The notes below the pieces were generated by a model. It saw nothing but the letters and a program-made list of their open reading frames with translations. It was not told the origin of the DNA and searched no databases. A stretch of 14,506 nt of DNA from contig DMZB01000012.1 in assembly GCA_003482405.1 (NCBI GenBank), positions 1 to 14,506 on the forward strand. The letters are read 5' to 3'. Shown here one piece after another: positions 13,307-14,506 of the stretch (positions are counted from its first letter, which is position 1; every line of letters starts with the position of its first letter). Position numbers and translations under genes: made by a program. This DNA is from Lactobacillus sp. Its GTDB lineage: Bacteria > Bacillota > Bacilli > Lactobacillales > Lactobacillaceae.

Positions 13307-13317
13307 CTTGTATACAA
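13297..13317. promoter_or_regulatory. Tandem palindromic operators, one helical turn apart
   Basis: Two perfect 10-base palindromes, TTGTCGACAA (13297-13306) and TTGTATACAA (13308-13317), have starts 11 bases apart. The second extends to CTTGTATACAAG, and with flanking ACA/TGT it becomes a 20-base near-palindrome (13303-13322). TTGT-NN-ACAA is a typical half-site pair for FCD-GntR dimers. The site lies before the permease start and next to an FCD-GntR gene. Confidence 0.7.
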
Positions 13318-13436
13318 GCTGTATTTTAAACGACTTTTATGCTGTGTCAATGAATTACACGAATATAATTATTAATTTCACAAGGAATTTGATGCGAATA
13401 TTGCAATATCGACATTCCGACATAAAAATTCACAAT

Positions 13437-13475
13437 AAAAACCAGAAAAGCCGAAATGCGACTTTTCTGGTTTTT
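13437..13475 (-). terminator. Terminator of GntR gene 3
   Basis: AAAAACCAGAAAAG (13437-13450) pairs perfectly with CTTTTCTGGTTTTT (13462-13475), with two more pairs after one mismatch and a five-base loop. It is 25 bases past the regulator stop, so it separates the regulator transcript from the permease operon. The symmetric A/T flanks make it bidirectional. Confidence 0.85.
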
Positions 13476-13499
13476 CAGATTGCTAATTAATCTGCATTG

Positions 13500-14126
13500 T
13501 TAATTCACATAGTTCAGATAGCTTCTGACGGATTCATAGACTTGTTGTAAGTGGTAAGCCAATGCTTTTTCCGCTTCATCAAGGTTTCGTAGACGAATCC
13601 ACTTAATGATTTCCATGTGTTCATTGATGGATCTTTCCATTCGATTGGGATTGTTTGAGTTAACGTGTCGCGTACGTTCCGTTTGGGAGCCAAGAATTTT
13701 TAGGAATTGCTGTAGGCGTTTGTGACCAGCCAGGTGAGTAATGAGCGCGTGAAATGCTGTGTCTACTTTTAGATAGGCGTCCCAGTCCCCAGCGTGATAA
13801 GCATCATTAAAGGCCTTTTCAAACTCAGCCAGTCGCTCTTCTGGAATTAAGTTAATACTTTGGCGTAGTGCATAGCTTTCGAGCAAGCTTCTCAATTCAT
13901 AAACTTCCTGGACATCCTGTTCAGTCAACGGGGCAACAATCGTCTCGCGTCCGGAAAGGCTAACCAGGCCATCACTTTCCAATTCCTTTAACGCTTCGCG
14001 AACCGGTGTGCGGCTCATGTTAAGTTCATCCGTTAGTTTGTTCTCAGAAAGGACTTGGTTTGGGTGAAAGTCATTAATGACGATTTTATTTCTGAGGTAT
14101 TCATATGCTTCATCTTTTCGGCTCAT
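13500..14126 (-). CDS. GntR-family regulator, FCD subfamily (third copy)
   Basis: The 208-residue protein has a GntR winged helix (SRTPVREALKELESDGLV, about residues 38-55) and an FCD domain with ligand histidines in DTAFHALITHLAGH and SINEHMEIIKW. It is more distant from the two left-hand paralogues than they are from each other: it lacks the MPIP start and SDWLETM end. GGAGGAGA precedes the ATG at 14126, and an extended -10 lies 31-39 bases upstream. It is transcribed in the same direction as the permease-dehydrogenase operon but is separated by its own terminator and 282 bases. Tandem palindromes in that gap make it the probable regulator of the operon. FCD proteins of this kind commonly sense lactate, gluconate or similar acids; the ligand here is unknown. 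Confidence 0.92.
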   Translation of the reverse strand: MSRKDEAYEYLRNKIVINDFHPNQVLSENKLTDELNMSRTPVREALKELESDGLVSLSGRETIVAPLTEQDVQEVYELRSLLESYALRQSINLIPEERLAEFEKAFNDAYHAGDWDAYLKVDTAFHALITHLAGHKRLQQFLKILGSQTERTRHVNSNNPNRMERSINEHMEIIKWIRLRNLDEAEKALAYHLQQVYESVRSYLNYVN

Positions 14127-14156
14127 TTCGAATCTCCTCCAAACATCTTCGACACA

Positions 14157-14165
14157 ATTTTACCA
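14157..14165 (-). promoter_or_regulatory. Extended -10 promoter of GntR gene 3
   Basis: On the minus strand TG-G-TAAAAT (14165-14157) is an extended -10 element, compensating for the absence of a clear -35. Transcripts would have a leader of about 25 bases containing GGAGGAGA. Confidence 0.5.
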
Positions 14166-14229
14166 TAGAAACATTAGGGATTAGTGACTTCCGCAGACGT
14201 TGGCCAGTGGAAAAATCAACAATTTAAAA

Positions 14230-14296
14230 CGCCATCGCATAGTGACCGTTATGGATGAATCATGAAGCATCCTGTAATGATCGCTTTGCAATGGCG
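14230..14296 (-). terminator. Long hairpin, probable terminator of the right-end gene
   Basis: Bases 14230-14257 fold back on 14268-14296: CGCCAT/ATGGCG at the base, GGATG/CATCC at the top, a ten-base loop (14258-14267), and between them mostly paired bases with three mismatches, one bulge and a few G-U pairs. On the minus strand GATGGCGTTTTAAATTG follows, and the hairpin begins 27 bases after the stop at 14324. Confidence 0.6.
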
Positions 14297-14323
14297 CACT
14301 TATCAAATTTATTTACTTACCTG

Positions 14324-14506
14324 TTAGTTCGTCTCTGTTTCATTTTGCCGGCCATTTAGCAAATCTCTCTCTGCCATCTTCATTGAACGAAGCTGGATCC
14401 GATCGAACATCTTGTAGGAAAGTTTGCGTGCGGCGATGACAATGGCAACGTCACCCCAGGTTAGCTGGTAACGAGACTTGGGGTTTCTTGTCGTGGACGC
14501 CTTAAC
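14324..14506 (-). CDS. C-terminal end of a probable short-chain dehydrogenase (partial)
   Basis: The minus strand is open from the window edge to TAA at 14326-14324, giving the last 60 residues of a protein. It contains RNPKSRYQLTWGDVAIVIAA, then RKLSYKMFDRIQLRSMKMAE and a polar tail. The N-P-K-S/T-R-Y block followed by a hydrophobic helix and a basic R-x-L-x-x-x-x-F/D-R segment is common at the C-terminus of classical SDR oxidoreductases. The catalytic Tyr-x-x-x-Lys and the Rossmann glycines lie outside the window, so the call rests only on the tail and is moderate. It is the same strand as the FCD-GntR gene, separated by 197 bases containing the long hairpin, so the two are probably separate units. 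Confidence 0.5.
   Translation of the reverse strand, partial: VKASTTRNPKSRYQLTWGDVAIVIAARKLSYKMFDRIQLRSMKMAERDLLNGRQNETETN

Noticed and set aside
1..14506. CRISPR array, insertion sequence, tRNA or rRNA
   Set aside because: No regularly spaced direct repeats, no transposase-like frames or terminal repeats, and no cloverleaf or rRNA-like sequence were seen on either strand.

Overview
The window looks like a stretch of Lactobacillaceae chromosome (a low-to-mid GC Gram-positive). The grounds are strong AGGAGG-type ribosome binding sites, short intergenic gaps with U-tailed hairpin terminators, and typical lactic-acid-bacterial families: FCD-type GntR regulators, an Rgg-type regulator, a D-lactate/D-hydroxyisocaproate-type dehydrogenase and an AEC permease. 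The genus is not determined. It reads as an accessory or variable region with small transcription units, paralogous regulators, two toxin-antitoxin loci (one decayed) and two broken genes.

Layout. 1-960: the N-terminal stub of an ABC-transporter ATPase (+) collides tail to tail with an intact greA (-). 958-1704: a family 2 glycosyltransferase upstream of greA. 1841-5797: two paralogous FCD-GntR regulators (+), each behind a GTATAC-type operator. They bracket four minus-strand genes: a PemK/MazF-like toxin with a Phd/YefM antitoxin, an AlkZ/YcaQ-like winged-helix protein carrying a QAQ motif, and an unknown 187-residue protein. 5800-6290: a decayed mazEF locus (short antitoxin, only the C-terminal scar of the toxin). 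6383-9165: a GNAT acetyltransferase, a cytoplasmic S41 peptidase, and a divergent Rgg regulator whose -10 box sits so close to its ATG that the mRNA may be leaderless. 9253-10943: a flavodoxin divergent from an aldo/keto reductase that has a single in-frame TGA where Trp is expected. 11100-14126: a D-2-hydroxyacid dehydrogenase, an AEC permease and a third FCD-GntR regulator. The permease promoter region carries two palindromes exactly one helical turn apart. 14230-14506: a long hairpin and the 3' end of a probable short-chain dehydrogenase.

How the genes work together (inference). The clearest functional unit is the right-hand module: a GntR/FCD regulator, probably sensing a small carboxylic acid, would bind the tandem palindromes and control import or export of a 2-oxo or 2-hydroxy acid by the AEC carrier, plus its interconversion by the NAD-dependent dehydrogenase. 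The two left-hand GntR paralogues have operators over their own promoters, so autoregulation is likely; their targets are not evident. I did not find a large, plainly novel multi-gene defence or biosynthetic system. The least understood parts are the unknown 187-residue protein paired with the glycosylase-like protein, the Phd/PemK-like hybrid toxin-antitoxin pair, and the operator architecture around the FCD regulators.
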